Assembly (NCBI GenBank): GCA_018818125.1
Contig: JAHISQ010000057.1
Coordinates: 1 to 52,366 of the forward strand
Length of the DNA: 52,366 bases
From: Candidatus Rifleibacteriota bacterium
Lineage (GTDB): Bacteria; Muiribacteriota; Ozemobacteria; Ozemobacterales; Ozemobacteraceae
Direction: 5' to 3'
The first letter of the stretch is position 1. Each line of letters begins with the position of its first letter. A model generated the notes under the pieces. That model saw only the letters and a program-made list of their open reading frames with translations. It was not told where the DNA came from and did no database searches. Both the position numbers and the translations under genes were made by a program. This document shows positions 16,571-26,700 of this stretch, piece after piece.

Positions 16571-19321
16571 CTATTTCGACACCGCCTTAAGCCTGACCTG
16601 AACAAAAACCTTCTCAAGATCAGCCTTGGTAAAAGGCTTTTGCAGGAAGGCGGCAACGCCAAGTTTTTCGAGCTCACGCTTTTTATCATCGAACAGCATA
16701 CCGGTAATCAGCAGCACAGGAATTTCGGGATTGAGCCAGCGAATTTCGCGAATCAGCTCAGTCCCACTCATTTCAGGCATTGTCAGATCGATGATCGCAA
16801 TAGACAGGGTATCATTCATCGTCTTGAAAATATCGAGAGCCTTTCGGCCATTTTCGGCAAGGACTGTCTTATAACCAAAATCTTTGAGAATCTCAGACAA
16901 AATCTCTCTGACGCTTTCTTCATCATCTGCAATCAGAGCGGTTCCGGCACTAAACCTATTTGTATCTGCGTCTGCAAAGGTCTCTGTTTGTGGCTCTGAC
17001 TCCGAAGCATGAGATGGATTATCAAGAGGCAAAAAGAGAGCAAATTTTGTTCCCTGCCCCGGTTGGCTCTCTATCAGTGCAGACCCACGGTGACCCTTGA
17101 GCATTCCAAGAACCGACGACAGGCCCAGACCTCTCCCGGCGTATTTGGTCGTAAAAAACGGATCAAAAATTCGCACCAGCTGCGACTGCTCAATTCCGCT
17201 ACCGTTGTCAGCAATCTGAATTTTCAGATAATTGCCTGCCCTGATTGGCGGGCCAAAATAGCCAATTTCATGGCCATTATAGGTCGTTTCGCCGGGGTAG
17301 ACACTGATTTTTATGACGCCGTGTTGCCCCGGCAGAATTGATTCGGATGCATTCTTAACCAGGCAAAAAAGAGCTTGTTTGAGCATCGGCGGATCAACAT
17401 TCAACTCAAAGTCGCCTTCAGCAAAATCATAAGTCACCGAAACGGTCTCAGGAAGACTGGAGCTGAGCTGAGCCTGCATTTCTCGGATCAGCTTCGGAAC
17501 TGATGTGCTCTGAAACATGCTAGGCAATTTACCTGTGTATGACATCAGTTGATGTATTATCTCGCCGGCCCGCCGGGCGGCATCGATAATGCGACGCGCT
17601 TTTTCACGAGCACCCGGGTTTGCCTGCAAATCTCGCATCATCAGGTCAGCATAACCCATTATGCCGGTCAGTAAATTGTTAAAGTCGTTGGCCAAGCCAT
17701 TAGCCATCATTCCAAGATTATCAAGTTTCTGAATCTGCAAAAGCTGCTTTTCGTAGCGCTGCCTGGCAAACTCTGCATCGCGCCTCAACGAGATATCTCG
17801 AACCGTAACCGAATAACATTCGAGCCCTTCAAGTTTTACCGGATTAATAGAAACTTCGGTGGGGAAAATATTACCATCCTTGTGAAGCCCCAGTGCTTCA
17901 ATACTGACGCTACGATCGCTGCCACGCTTGGATCTGAGCTCTTTTTCGAGATCCTTGAGCATACTCGAAAGGTCTCCGGGAACAAGATCACTGGCAGACT
18001 TACCTAGCAATTCGGCATGAGTATAACCATACAGCCGCTCGCAAGCCGAGTTACAGTCAAAAATGTGGCCATCAATCGTCTCGAGGAAAATTGCATCGGT
18101 TGAAGCCTCAAAAAGCGACCAGTAACGTTTTTTTGTCTCGTCAAGACTGTCAATGGCCTGGTATAGGCTTGTCACGTCGGTAATCAGGCACAAAACTGCT
18201 TTCGTGCTGTCATAATTTATGTATTGCAAAGTCACCAGACAACGCAAGTCTGTGTGATCTTTCTTTTTGATGCTGACTTCGCGCTCCACACGTCCCTGCT
18301 CAATAAGTTCGCTCTCAATATTGACCAGAAATCCACCTGGATCTGCCAGATTGAAAATGCTTGATAAATCAAATTCTTCTTTGAGTAATTCGCTGGCATC
18401 GTAACCCAGTATGCTTCCGGCATGTGAATTAGTGTAAATAATGCGCCCATCTGCCATAATCAGAACAACTCCCGGTAGCGACTCAGCGAGCATTCTAAAT
18501 TTTTGCTCTGAGTTTGCGAGTTGCGTCTCGGTTGCCTTGCGTGACGAAATGTCTCTGAGAACCACCATTCTGGACCCGCTCGCGGCATAAGCTCGACTGA
18601 TTTCGGCCACACAAATCTGTACCCAGCTGCACTTGCCAGCAGGATTTTTGAGCTGCAGTTCATCTTCATGCAAGCCAGAGCTTTTGTCGTTCAATAGAAT
18701 GTCTCTGCTATTGTCGGCAAAGTAGTCCAGCAGGGAATGACCGATCATTGCTTCTGGTGAAACGCAGAAGAGCTCAGCGGCTTTATCGGTGCATAGCTCG
18801 ATCATGCCGTGATTATCGATAACTACATAGCTTACCAGCAATGAGTCAATCAATGTCTCACAATTTGAAACAACGGCCTTACCACTGGCGTGCCTACAGT
18901 GGGTGAAGGCGAGAATTCCACCAGCAATGCCGGCATTCGACTGAGAATCAGTAAGCGGGCGCCCAATAACCCGAAAAAACAGATATTCACCAGAAGGATT
19001 TTTGAGTCTAAGTTCAGCGCAGGCAGAATCACCATCTAGAGTTCTGTGAATAGCGGCACGTAAAGATGCTGCATCATCTGGGTGCAGGGCGGAAAAAAAC
19101 CACTCTGCATGCTGGCTGTTTTCGTTTGGAAAACCAAAAAATTCAGGGTCTCGACAAAAAAACTCCGGCGAAAAATCGCTTTCATCGTTGGTAAAATAAC
19201 AGATCAAGTCTGCAAGGAAGTAACCTGTACGCGACAATTCCGCCTCAAGCTTATGTTTTACCGACTGAGGCTTTCCAGGGGGCTCATTTGAATCATCTGG
19301 CATAGATTGCTCACTCTGCAT
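16571..19321 (-). CDS. PAS-rich hybrid sensor kinase without the phosphoacceptor histidine
   Basis: This 916-residue cytoplasmic protein has no clear membrane segment. About four PAS domains (roughly residues 35-150, 155-270, 275-390, 395-515) precede a HisKA-like helix, an HATPase domain (N box VKNASES, G1 IADNGSGIE, G2 GRGLGLSSV) and a receiver (about 795-910) with phosphoacceptor D845 and KPF lysine. The H-box reads GLANDFNNLLTG where relatives have G-AHDFNNLL: the codon at 17687-17689 is AAC, so residue 545 is Asn. Autophosphorylation at the usual site is therefore impossible. ATP-site motifs and receiver are intact, so it may be a phosphatase, an allosteric partner or an inactive remnant. 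It is a single gene, convergent with the FdrA operon. Confidence 0.88.
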   Translation of the reverse strand: MQSEQSMPDDSNEPPGKPQSVKHKLEAELSRTGYFLADLICYFTNDESDFSPEFFCRDPEFFGFPNENSQHAEWFFSALHPDDAASLRAAIHRTLDGDSACAELRLKNPSGEYLFFRVIGRPLTDSQSNAGIAGGILAFTHCRHASGKAVVSNCETLIDSLLVSYVVIDNHGMIELCTDKAAELFCVSPEAMIGHSLLDYFADNSRDILLNDKSSGLHEDELQLKNPAGKCSWVQICVAEISRAYAASGSRMVVLRDISSRKATETQLANSEQKFRMLAESLPGVVLIMADGRIIYTNSHAGSILGYDASELLKEEFDLSSIFNLADPGGFLVNIESELIEQGRVEREVSIKKKDHTDLRCLVTLQYINYDSTKAVLCLITDVTSLYQAIDSLDETKKRYWSLFEASTDAIFLETIDGHIFDCNSACERLYGYTHAELLGKSASDLVPGDLSSMLKDLEKELRSKRGSDRSVSIEALGLHKDGNIFPTEVSINPVKLEGLECYSVTVRDISLRRDAEFARQRYEKQLLQIQKLDNLGMMANGLANDFNNLLTGIMGYADLMMRDLQANPGAREKARRIIDAARRAGEIIHQLMSYTGKLPSMFQSTSVPKLIREMQAQLSSSLPETVSVTYDFAEGDFELNVDPPMLKQALFCLVKNASESILPGQHGVIKISVYPGETTYNGHEIGYFGPPIRAGNYLKIQIADNGSGIEQSQLVRIFDPFFTTKYAGRGLGLSSVLGMLKGHRGSALIESQPGQGTKFALFLPLDNPSHASESEPQTETFADADTNRFSAGTALIADDEESVREILSEILKDFGYKTVLAENGRKALDIFKTMNDTLSIAIIDLTMPEMSGTELIREIRWLNPEIPVLLITGMLFDDKKRELEKLGVAAFLQKPFTKADLEKVFVQVRLKAVSK

Positions 19322-19445
19322 CTGCGCTCTGTCTAATATTATTGTAACAAATAATATGCAGTATTGTGTCCAGACAAATTCTGAAGACTTACACTCAAGT
19401 CAGAAAGTCTGGATATGAACAGCGATGATCATGAATTAAAAGAAC

Positions 19446-19490
19446 TCTGCAAATTCTGTAAATTCTACAAATCCTACAAATCCTACAAAT
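19446..19490. repeat. Five tandem 9-bp repeats upstream of a promoter
   Basis: Five adjacent 9-base units (CTGCAAATT, CTGTAAATT, CTACAAATC twice, CTACAAATT) end 15 bases before the -35 of the promoter at 19506. They may be regulator binding sites or a slippage-prone repeat that changes promoter strength. Confidence 0.75.
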
Positions 19491-19505
19491 TTGCGATTCA
19501 ACCCC

Positions 19506-19534
19506 TTGACAGACCGGGCATTGATTCTTACAAT
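19506..19534 (+). promoter_or_regulatory. Strong sigma-70 promoter
   Basis: TTGACA (perfect), a 17-base spacer and TACAAT (five of six). It predicts a start near 19541, about 32 bases before the secreted protein gene at 19573. Confidence 0.8.
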
Positions 19535-19572
19535 TTAGTGTACGGTTTTATTCGCTTTGCGGGAGGGCTCCC

Positions 19573-20745
19573 ATGATTAGAAATATGCAACTGAAGGCCT
19601 TGCTGGGACTGTTGCTTTTTGTATTGTTAATATCTGCTCAACATGTTAATGCCGGCGTATTTGCTGATGTCAAGCTCTGGGCCAGCGAGCAGGCAAGCAT
19701 CAGACAGCACTCGAAAGTTATCGTCGGTGAAGTTAAAACACTTTATCGCGAACGCAAGTCGATTCAACGTTTTGCGGAAGGCGCCAGTGGCCTTATCAAA
19801 ATCTACCAGTCGATTAAAAACAAAAACCTCAAAAGCAATTTTCCGCAGCTTCTTGAGATCGCAAGGTCGATCAGTCTTGTTGTCGGTGAGTTCAGTAACC
19901 TTGCTCCCAAAGCCGAAGCCATGTATCGCAATGCCCAGCCGAGTATGAAATATTTTTCTGAACTGGCAGATCGGACTCAGACAATAAAGACCGCAAAGAA
20001 ATCAATAGTCGTAAAAACATTTTCTGAAGATCGTCTGCTAAGTCTTGCCGGAGCCAACGGCTGGAACCGTGTGTTTTCAGCTGTCAAAGAAAACCCGCTC
20101 AATATCTTCCGTTGGGGAAGACTCAGCGACGAATACAAGCTTGGTAAAGTCGAAGGACAGTACCCGCTAAAATGCGCCCAAATCGCGTTTGAAGCCTCAG
20201 GCTTTTACTTTGCCGCACGCGAATCAATTCAAGATCTGCTTGGTATACAAAAAGAGATTCAGGGAATAATCGGCGGAGATCTGAGCTCTATCCTTAATCT
20301 TGGCAACACAGTTAATAAAATTCAAAATTCTGGCAATTCCATTGAGTCGCTGGGTGAACTTGCTGCACAGGGCACCAACAAACTTAGCACCCGCATGGAA
20401 GAACTGATAAAATTACAGAACGATTATGTAGCTGCCAGCAAAATTTACAACCAGAAATATAACAAAACAGATAGCTCGAATTCAAACTCAGCCAACACTG
20501 CGGCCTCAACTACTTCGGGTTATACTCCAGTCAGTAGTAATTCTGCCAGCAGTGCCACAACAACAACGCGAACCGTTCCGGCGGTGAACCTGCAGCAGGC
20601 AATGGCTAACTACCAGAAGGCTTACGAGACATATCTCAAGATTGCACAGGCCGGCAATGCCAGCCCTGCCCAACTGAACAATGCAATCGAAAATCTTGCA
20701 GGCGCCAGGCAGCAGGTAGAGCAGGCAAAGGCTCAAGGCAAGTAA
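19573..20745 (+). CDS. Secreted helical protein of unknown function
   Basis: This 390-residue protein has a signal peptide (residues about 1-28, ending HVNAG). The mature region is largely alpha-helical with heptad-like stretches (about 30-300), one Ser/Thr/Asn-rich flexible linker (about 305-340) and a final Gln/Ala-rich helix (AMANYQKAYETYLKI, then AGARQQVEQAKAQGK). No catalytic motif or family is recognised. GGGAGGG lies before the ATG. It is a single-gene unit with a strong promoter and a strong terminator, so it is probably abundant in the periplasm or on the surface. Confidence 0.78.
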   Translation: MIRNMQLKALLGLLLFVLLISAQHVNAGVFADVKLWASEQASIRQHSKVIVGEVKTLYRERKSIQRFAEGASGLIKIYQSIKNKNLKSNFPQLLEIARSISLVVGEFSNLAPKAEAMYRNAQPSMKYFSELADRTQTIKTAKKSIVVKTFSEDRLLSLAGANGWNRVFSAVKENPLNIFRWGRLSDEYKLGKVEGQYPLKCAQIAFEASGFYFAARESIQDLLGIQKEIQGIIGGDLSSILNLGNTVNKIQNSGNSIESLGELAAQGTNKLSTRMEELIKLQNDYVAASKIYNQKYNKTDSSNSNSANTAASTTSGYTPVSSNSASSATTTTRTVPAVNLQQAMANYQKAYETYLKIAQAGNASPAQLNNAIENLAGARQQVEQAKAQGK

Positions 20746-20771
20746 TAGCTTTCCATAAATAGCGAACCATT

Positions 20772-20810
20772 AATCTGAAGCTCGTAAAAAATACGAGCTT
20801 CAGATTTTTT
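20772..20810 (+). terminator. Rho-independent terminator
   Basis: A perfect 15-bp stem (20772-20786 with 20792-20806), a five-base A loop and a run of T residues end the secreted protein gene. Confidence 0.93.
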
Positions 20811-20818
20811 ATGAAAGG

Positions 20819-20847
20819 TTGAAAGTATTGGCGCTCTGAATTAGACT
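20819..20847 (+). promoter_or_regulatory. Candidate promoter placing the start at the ATG
   Basis: TTGAAA, 17 bases, TAGACT. The predicted first base, about 20854, is the A of the start codon, and no Shine-Dalgarno is present, so a leaderless mRNA is possible. Confidence 0.4.
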
Positions 20848-20853
20848 GACATT

Positions 20854-23748
20854 ATGCAAAAAACCACCGCGCAGCAAACACCAAAATTATTTACCAGCTG
20901 GTATGCATCGGCTCGCAGCCTGATATTCTTTTTTCTGCTTATCTTGCTGCCTGCTGTAACGGTGGGACTTACACTAAACATGGTGCAGAATAATCTGGCA
21001 CAGGAGCAAGAACAACAAAATCTCGATGAAATGGCTGAAATGACTGCCCACATGGCAAGACTAGCTAACCCAGAGACTTACTACCAGGAAACCCTCAGGC
21101 GCCTGGCCGACTCTTTTCGCTGGGCATCGTCCACGGAGGACATCACAAGACCAGCTAACAGTGATGCTGTCGAGCTATTTTTATTCGATTCGAATGGTGT
21201 GCGCATGGCATGGCCAGACGGCGAAAGCAGCAAGCGTAGAATTTCGGAAGACTACATGAGCATTCTGCTTCGTCTTCGCAAAAATCCGGCCAGTTCGCTT
21301 TCTCGCCGCGAGCAGGCAACCGCCGCCGCCTTTTCGGGCAACCAATCAACGACTCACAGCCTGGCGCGTTCTCCAGACACCCTCGTAAGTTTCCAGGGAA
21401 TGGGTTTGCGCAAATACGGTGCCTGGTTCGAGCTTCAACTGCCTGGCAACATGGGCGAAGGTCATCTTATCGCCTGGCTCGCGACAGAGAAAATCAACCG
21501 CTACAACCTGGCTGAAAATGCTATAAGCAAAATAAGCCAGATGGCAGGCAAAGGCTATACTTTTGCGTGGCTGGATCTCAACAACCAGGATTTGAACAGC
21601 GTTACCAACGGATGCAAATTTCAGGAGAAGAGCAGAAAACTTCTGGTTACAGAAGGCCTCAAATCAGGCTTTCGCCTGAACGATGAACTGGTAGCCATCA
21701 GCGACACACCTGAGGGTATTCGCCTGATTGGCTCGCGGTTTATTCAACCACCTTTGCCGCTGCTGCACAATTACTTTAACCTTCTGCGCATGACTATCCC
21801 GGTATTTCTGCTGTTTATGCTCTGGAAAACAGTATTTCTCGTTCGTTTCGACCTGTCGGCCGGGCTGCAGTTTTCGTTGATATTTGGCTTTACCGCTCTA
21901 GCTGGTGTCATGATACTGTTCACTGGAACGCTGGCTTACCAATATGAGAAGCAGAACTCACTGGTTGGCGACTACAAACAACGTGCAGTCGAGATATTAG
22001 AAAAGGTTGACCGTAATTTCAGCACATCATACAGCGATCTGGTAAGGCAATATCGGCACCTCAACGACATGCTTAAGAACCCATCCTTACCGCCAGCCAA
22101 AATACTTGAGCCTCTTGCAATTGCTCAAGCCGATGAAACCATTGCCTTTGCGAGTTACTCTGATTCCGCTGGCAACTTTCTTTTCAAGGCTCCCAACTCA
22201 TTTTCAGATCATAGCGTAAGCTCAATTGAAAGCAAATATGCTAATCTGATTGGCGGCGTATCTTCACAGTTGATCAAAACCTTTAACTCCTCGCGTACAA
22301 CCAACAACAGCTATAGTGACGATCCACTGGGAGTAACGGCAATTACCAGTCGGCCGGTTGAAGGACTGCTGGCCAACCGCTCAGCCCTGCAAACCATTGT
22401 ATTTGATGGCGACGAAACGCTGACCTATCTGGAACTGACCATAGACGAAAATGACACTGCATCAGGTTGTCTATTTATTGTTCATGAGCCAAGAAAAATG
22501 CAGCTCAGCTATCTTGCCGTCTCTGCCAGCAAGCTTGCCGCTGATCCCGGTTTTACTCTGGCAGCCTTTCCTAAAAAACATGCCGATCGAAACGCCTATT
22601 ATCCGCGTTTTTCGATGACTGCTGAGTTGCCTCTCTGGAAGCTTCAGGATTTGATCAATCACACCCAGGTCTGTTCATTTAAACAGGGAAGAATCGACGA
22701 AAACGAAGTGCTTGTCGCTGCACTTCCCGGGCACAATCTGCGCAACTACAACCTTTTTCTGATAATGCCATTCGAGCCAATCCGCGATGAGGCTCGAAAA
22801 TTATCGGGTATTTTCACTCTTGGCTCATTACTTTCATTGATATTCATATCTTTTTTAAGCATTGTGCTCATCGACACGCTCATTCAGCCGATATCGATGT
22901 TGGCGGCAAACGCCACAGCCCTACAGAAAAAAGAAGGCGGCAAAACCGAAGGTCTCATTTTTTCCGAAGCGAATGAGCTCGAAAGCATCTCCACCGGATT
23001 AACCGATCTGATTCTAAAAGTAAGAGAATTCAACGAAGGACGCTCGATCAAACGTCATCTGCTACCACCGAATCCTCTTATAACCGGGCAATTGGTGCTA
23101 GATGGCTTTCAGATCAGCAAAAGCAGCGAGGAAAAAGAAATATACCATTTTGCCAAAATTGACGACTCAATCTGCCTTGCTTTTCTTATGCGCACTGACC
23201 AGACAGGAATCGAAGCATCGCTGACTCTGTCCATGGCAAGAATGGCAGTCAGGCTTATCTCTGAAGAACTAAGCATTCACTCAGCCTTTCTAGTCCTTAA
23301 AGACCTCGAAGACTACTTTAGAATTAATCTGCGCCGCCGACTTACTGGCGATTTTTTACTGATGATTTTTGATATTGCAGAGAAGAAACTGAGCTACAGC
23401 GGTTGTGGCGAAATAAAACTGGCATTTCTTGACACTTCCGCCAGAACTGTCGAGCTAAAAGATCTGCCAGATTTTGAGCTTGGCAGCACAGGCTTTTATG
23501 AATCCGGGAAACAGGAAATCGACTTCGGAGAGAACATGATTGCTGTCGCGCTTTCTCCGATATTTGCCCAAAACTGCCGGGAGCAGCTCCAGGCACTCTT
23601 ACCAGCTCTGAGTGCCAGACAGCGCGAAGGAAAGCCTGTTCGACCTGTTCTGCAACAGGAAGCCGAAAGGAGCTGTGGAAAAGATTTCAGTGCAACCGCC
23701 AGCCTTTTAGTGGCGCAGATTATACCAGCATCAAAGGAAACTCCATGA
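20854..23748 (+). CDS. Membrane sensor with degenerate SpoIIE-like phosphatase domain
   Basis: This 964-residue protein has a first membrane segment at about residues 22-45 (IFFFLLILLPAVTVGLTL), a long extracytoplasmic region, a central hydrophobic block (about 310-365), a second large region, another membrane segment (LGSLLSLIFISFLSIVLI, about 650-667) and a HAMP-like stretch, then a C-terminal domain with the fold pattern of SpoIIE/PP2C phosphatases. The metal-binding motifs are missing: there is no D-x-S-G-x-G, no DG before the last helices and no DD near the end (SLLVAQII follows ATA). It should be a pseudophosphatase. Its stop overlaps the next start as ATGA, so it is translated together with the second sensor. 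Confidence 0.8.
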   Translation: MQKTTAQQTPKLFTSWYASARSLIFFFLLILLPAVTVGLTLNMVQNNLAQEQEQQNLDEMAEMTAHMARLANPETYYQETLRRLADSFRWASSTEDITRPANSDAVELFLFDSNGVRMAWPDGESSKRRISEDYMSILLRLRKNPASSLSRREQATAAAFSGNQSTTHSLARSPDTLVSFQGMGLRKYGAWFELQLPGNMGEGHLIAWLATEKINRYNLAENAISKISQMAGKGYTFAWLDLNNQDLNSVTNGCKFQEKSRKLLVTEGLKSGFRLNDELVAISDTPEGIRLIGSRFIQPPLPLLHNYFNLLRMTIPVFLLFMLWKTVFLVRFDLSAGLQFSLIFGFTALAGVMILFTGTLAYQYEKQNSLVGDYKQRAVEILEKVDRNFSTSYSDLVRQYRHLNDMLKNPSLPPAKILEPLAIAQADETIAFASYSDSAGNFLFKAPNSFSDHSVSSIESKYANLIGGVSSQLIKTFNSSRTTNNSYSDDPLGVTAITSRPVEGLLANRSALQTIVFDGDETLTYLELTIDENDTASGCLFIVHEPRKMQLSYLAVSASKLAADPGFTLAAFPKKHADRNAYYPRFSMTAELPLWKLQDLINHTQVCSFKQGRIDENEVLVAALPGHNLRNYNLFLIMPFEPIRDEARKLSGIFTLGSLLSLIFISFLSIVLIDTLIQPISMLAANATALQKKEGGKTEGLIFSEANELESISTGLTDLILKVREFNEGRSIKRHLLPPNPLITGQLVLDGFQISKSSEEKEIYHFAKIDDSICLAFLMRTDQTGIEASLTLSMARMAVRLISEELSIHSAFLVLKDLEDYFRINLRRRLTGDFLLMIFDIAEKKLSYSGCGEIKLAFLDTSARTVELKDLPDFELGSTGFYESGKQEIDFGENMIAVALSPIFAQNCREQLQALLPALSARQREGKPVRPVLQQEAERSCGKDFSATASLLVAQIIPASKETP

Positions 23749-26700
23749 CCAGCCAATCAAGAAACTCAATAATACGCTGGCTGCTCATTGTTGTGCTGAC
23801 TTGGGGTATTCCGGCCGCGATTCTGTGTACCGGCATAAAGCTATTTCTCGATGACAGAATAGTGCGCAGCAGTGCTGTAGTTCTCGATAACATTGAACAA
23901 CATCTCGACAACTTTGTTTATGACAGCTCACCCGCGCGTTTTTTTCAACCACACTTCAATGCTCTTTTCAGACAGCTGAAAGGACTATCTCCAAACCACG
24001 ACGTGCTCGAAAGAATTGTCGAAGACTTTATCCGACAATGGCCAGAAAAGATGATTGAAGTGTATCTTTTCAATGGAGAAGGCAATGTATTCCCCATCGA
24101 AGGCGCACGCAAAGAGCACGAAATTTTCTATAAGCTTGTCAGCTCAGAATATGAAAACGGCAAAATATCACCAGGGCAGTTAAGTCTTGCCGGCAACCTA
24201 TTCCCGGCGCCAGACCTAATGCTGACCCGAGCCAGAGATCAACGAGACCGCGCAATAGAACTTGGCAACCCGGATCGCTACTCGCTATGCTACTTCGATT
24301 GCGACCGGGCAATTCGCAGCCGCTTCGTCGCCGGAATTCTCATCTTCATTCATTATAACAAAATGGATATCGGAAAAATTCTCGACACAACAGTGAACAG
24401 TGTCGATCCTCTGCATTTTGGTTATATTACCGAGTCAGAGACAAACCATCTGCCACAGATCCTGGAAGGGTTTGACCATGACAAGTTACTTGATTACGAA
24501 CAGCAATATCCAACCAGTTCCTTCACACTGGGCGGGAAGCTCATTTCTCTAAGACGCTTCAATGACACTACGCTGCTCGTAGGAGCCTACGAACAGCCTA
24601 CTCAGCCATGGGTTCTTATAACAGTATTGTTATTAACTTTTGCAATCTGCAGCTATTTTTTCATAAGACTCAGCTACCGCATAGTAGTTATGCAGATCCG
24701 CTTTCAACACAACATGCGGCAACGTCTAATTGGCCTTTTCGCGCTTTGTTATGCACTACCAATACTTGGCTCTGGCTTTTTGATCTTTCAATATCTGCGT
24801 GAACTCAAACACTCTATGATAGCCGGGGAAAAGCAGAGCAATTATCGGCGATTAGCCGATATAGACGCAGGTTTCACGCGATTTACCACCGCCAAACTTC
24901 TTGATTTTCGCAGGTTCACTGAACAGCTTAAACTGGCCGCATCCGACAAAGAACAGCTGCGCAGCATGCTGCAGGCAAAATATGACAGATTCGAAGCCGA
25001 CAGCATTCACATGCTTTCTTCTCAGTCAGAAGTAATATACTCTAACGATCTGCTGACAGCAGAAGTGCGCCGCCATTTTAACAAGCCTCGTCAGCAACGT
25101 CAGAAGATTCTTGACAGCTGGAAGTTCCGTCAGGCAGCTATCTCCGAGCGCCACATCAAAGCACTTTTCAGCAGTGGCCGTAGCGATGGATTTGCTGAAG
25201 AACCGGAGAAAACCGAAGGGCATGCGGCTTTTTTAAAACTTTTTACAAGTACAGCCCTGGCGGCCATGGACTACTATAATCAGTCCCATGGCACGGTAGC
25301 GATGCTTAAGAGATCAAGCTCAAGTATGGTAGTAGATACAATAATCGAATCCAACACGCAATCGCTTTTCCAGTCAGCACGTACCAACATTGGTAAATTC
25401 ACCAATATCCAGGGTCTGTCAGAAATTTTTCTGGCTTACCTCGACGTTCTCCCCGGTCCAACCGGCGAATCCTGGTATGCCTTCACAATGTTGGTTGATC
25501 TGGTAAACTTTCAGCGACAATATCTCGAAAACCTTTTTGGCGATCTACAGGTTCGCAGCAACATTCTCAACCGTGTTTTCCCAGAAGAAGACATCAGGGC
25601 TGTATCGACCCATCAGTATGCGGTCAATTTCCCCTCGGTTCTGGAGTTTAAAAATTTCGAAGCAATTATCAGACGCAGCGACAATGACTTCAAGACATTC
25701 ACCCAACAGATGATGATAGATGGACGCGAAAGTCTGGTAAGCGTTCTGCGCGGCTCATACCTGAAACATTATCTGCTCATCAAAGTTTCGCCGATTGACA
25801 AGCTTAACGAGGTTTATCGCAAGCGGCTGAATATAATTATCATAATATTCGCCGTTATTCTGACCATGGGTCTGGCCCTGGCACGACTTTTAACCAGGCT
25901 CCTGATACTGCCCATCAGCGACATCATGCAGGGTGTAAAAGCTCTGGCCAAAAGGAACTATCAGCACCGCATACCAGTGCGCTCAGAAAACGAGTTTGGC
26001 ATTCTCGCCAAAGCCTTTAACGAATCAGCTGAGATTCTCAAAAAACTGACAATATCAGAAAAGATTCGCAAACAGCTGTACCCAGAGCCAGAATTTCGCT
26101 GTGGCAGCTATCTCATCACAACTGCCAACTCGAATTCCCGCATTATATTAAGTGACTTTTTCGACTATTTTCCACTTAAACAGGGTGCCTATGCAGTGGT
26201 TTTGGCCGAGGTCTCTGGCAACGACATCTCTGCGGCATATCTTACGGCAATGCTTAAAACCACATTCACCCTGTTGTCACCCAGCTTCCCCTTTGCCCCT
26301 GATACAATCCTGACCAAACTAAATGATATTTTTATGCCATACTATCAGAAAGGACATATGACAACGTGCCTGATCGGCATGATAGATCCTACAAATGACA
26401 AGATGCTCTGTTCCAACGCCGGGCAGTCCTACCCGATAAGCGTTTCGATGCAGAGCGAAGAGAAATCATTTATCAGCCTGCCCTCTGCTCCGCTGGGCAT
26501 AGACGCCAACAGTAAATTCAAAAAACACATTATCAACCTTGATAAGCGCACTACCATACTTTACTCGGATGGCGCCATTAACCTGCTTGACCAGGCTGGC
26601 GAAAAACTTGGGCAGGAAAGGTTCCTTGAAATAGTCTACGAAAGCCTGAAGGTCGATCCGCGCAATCCGGCCGAGGAGATTCTAAGACGCCTTGATGCAG

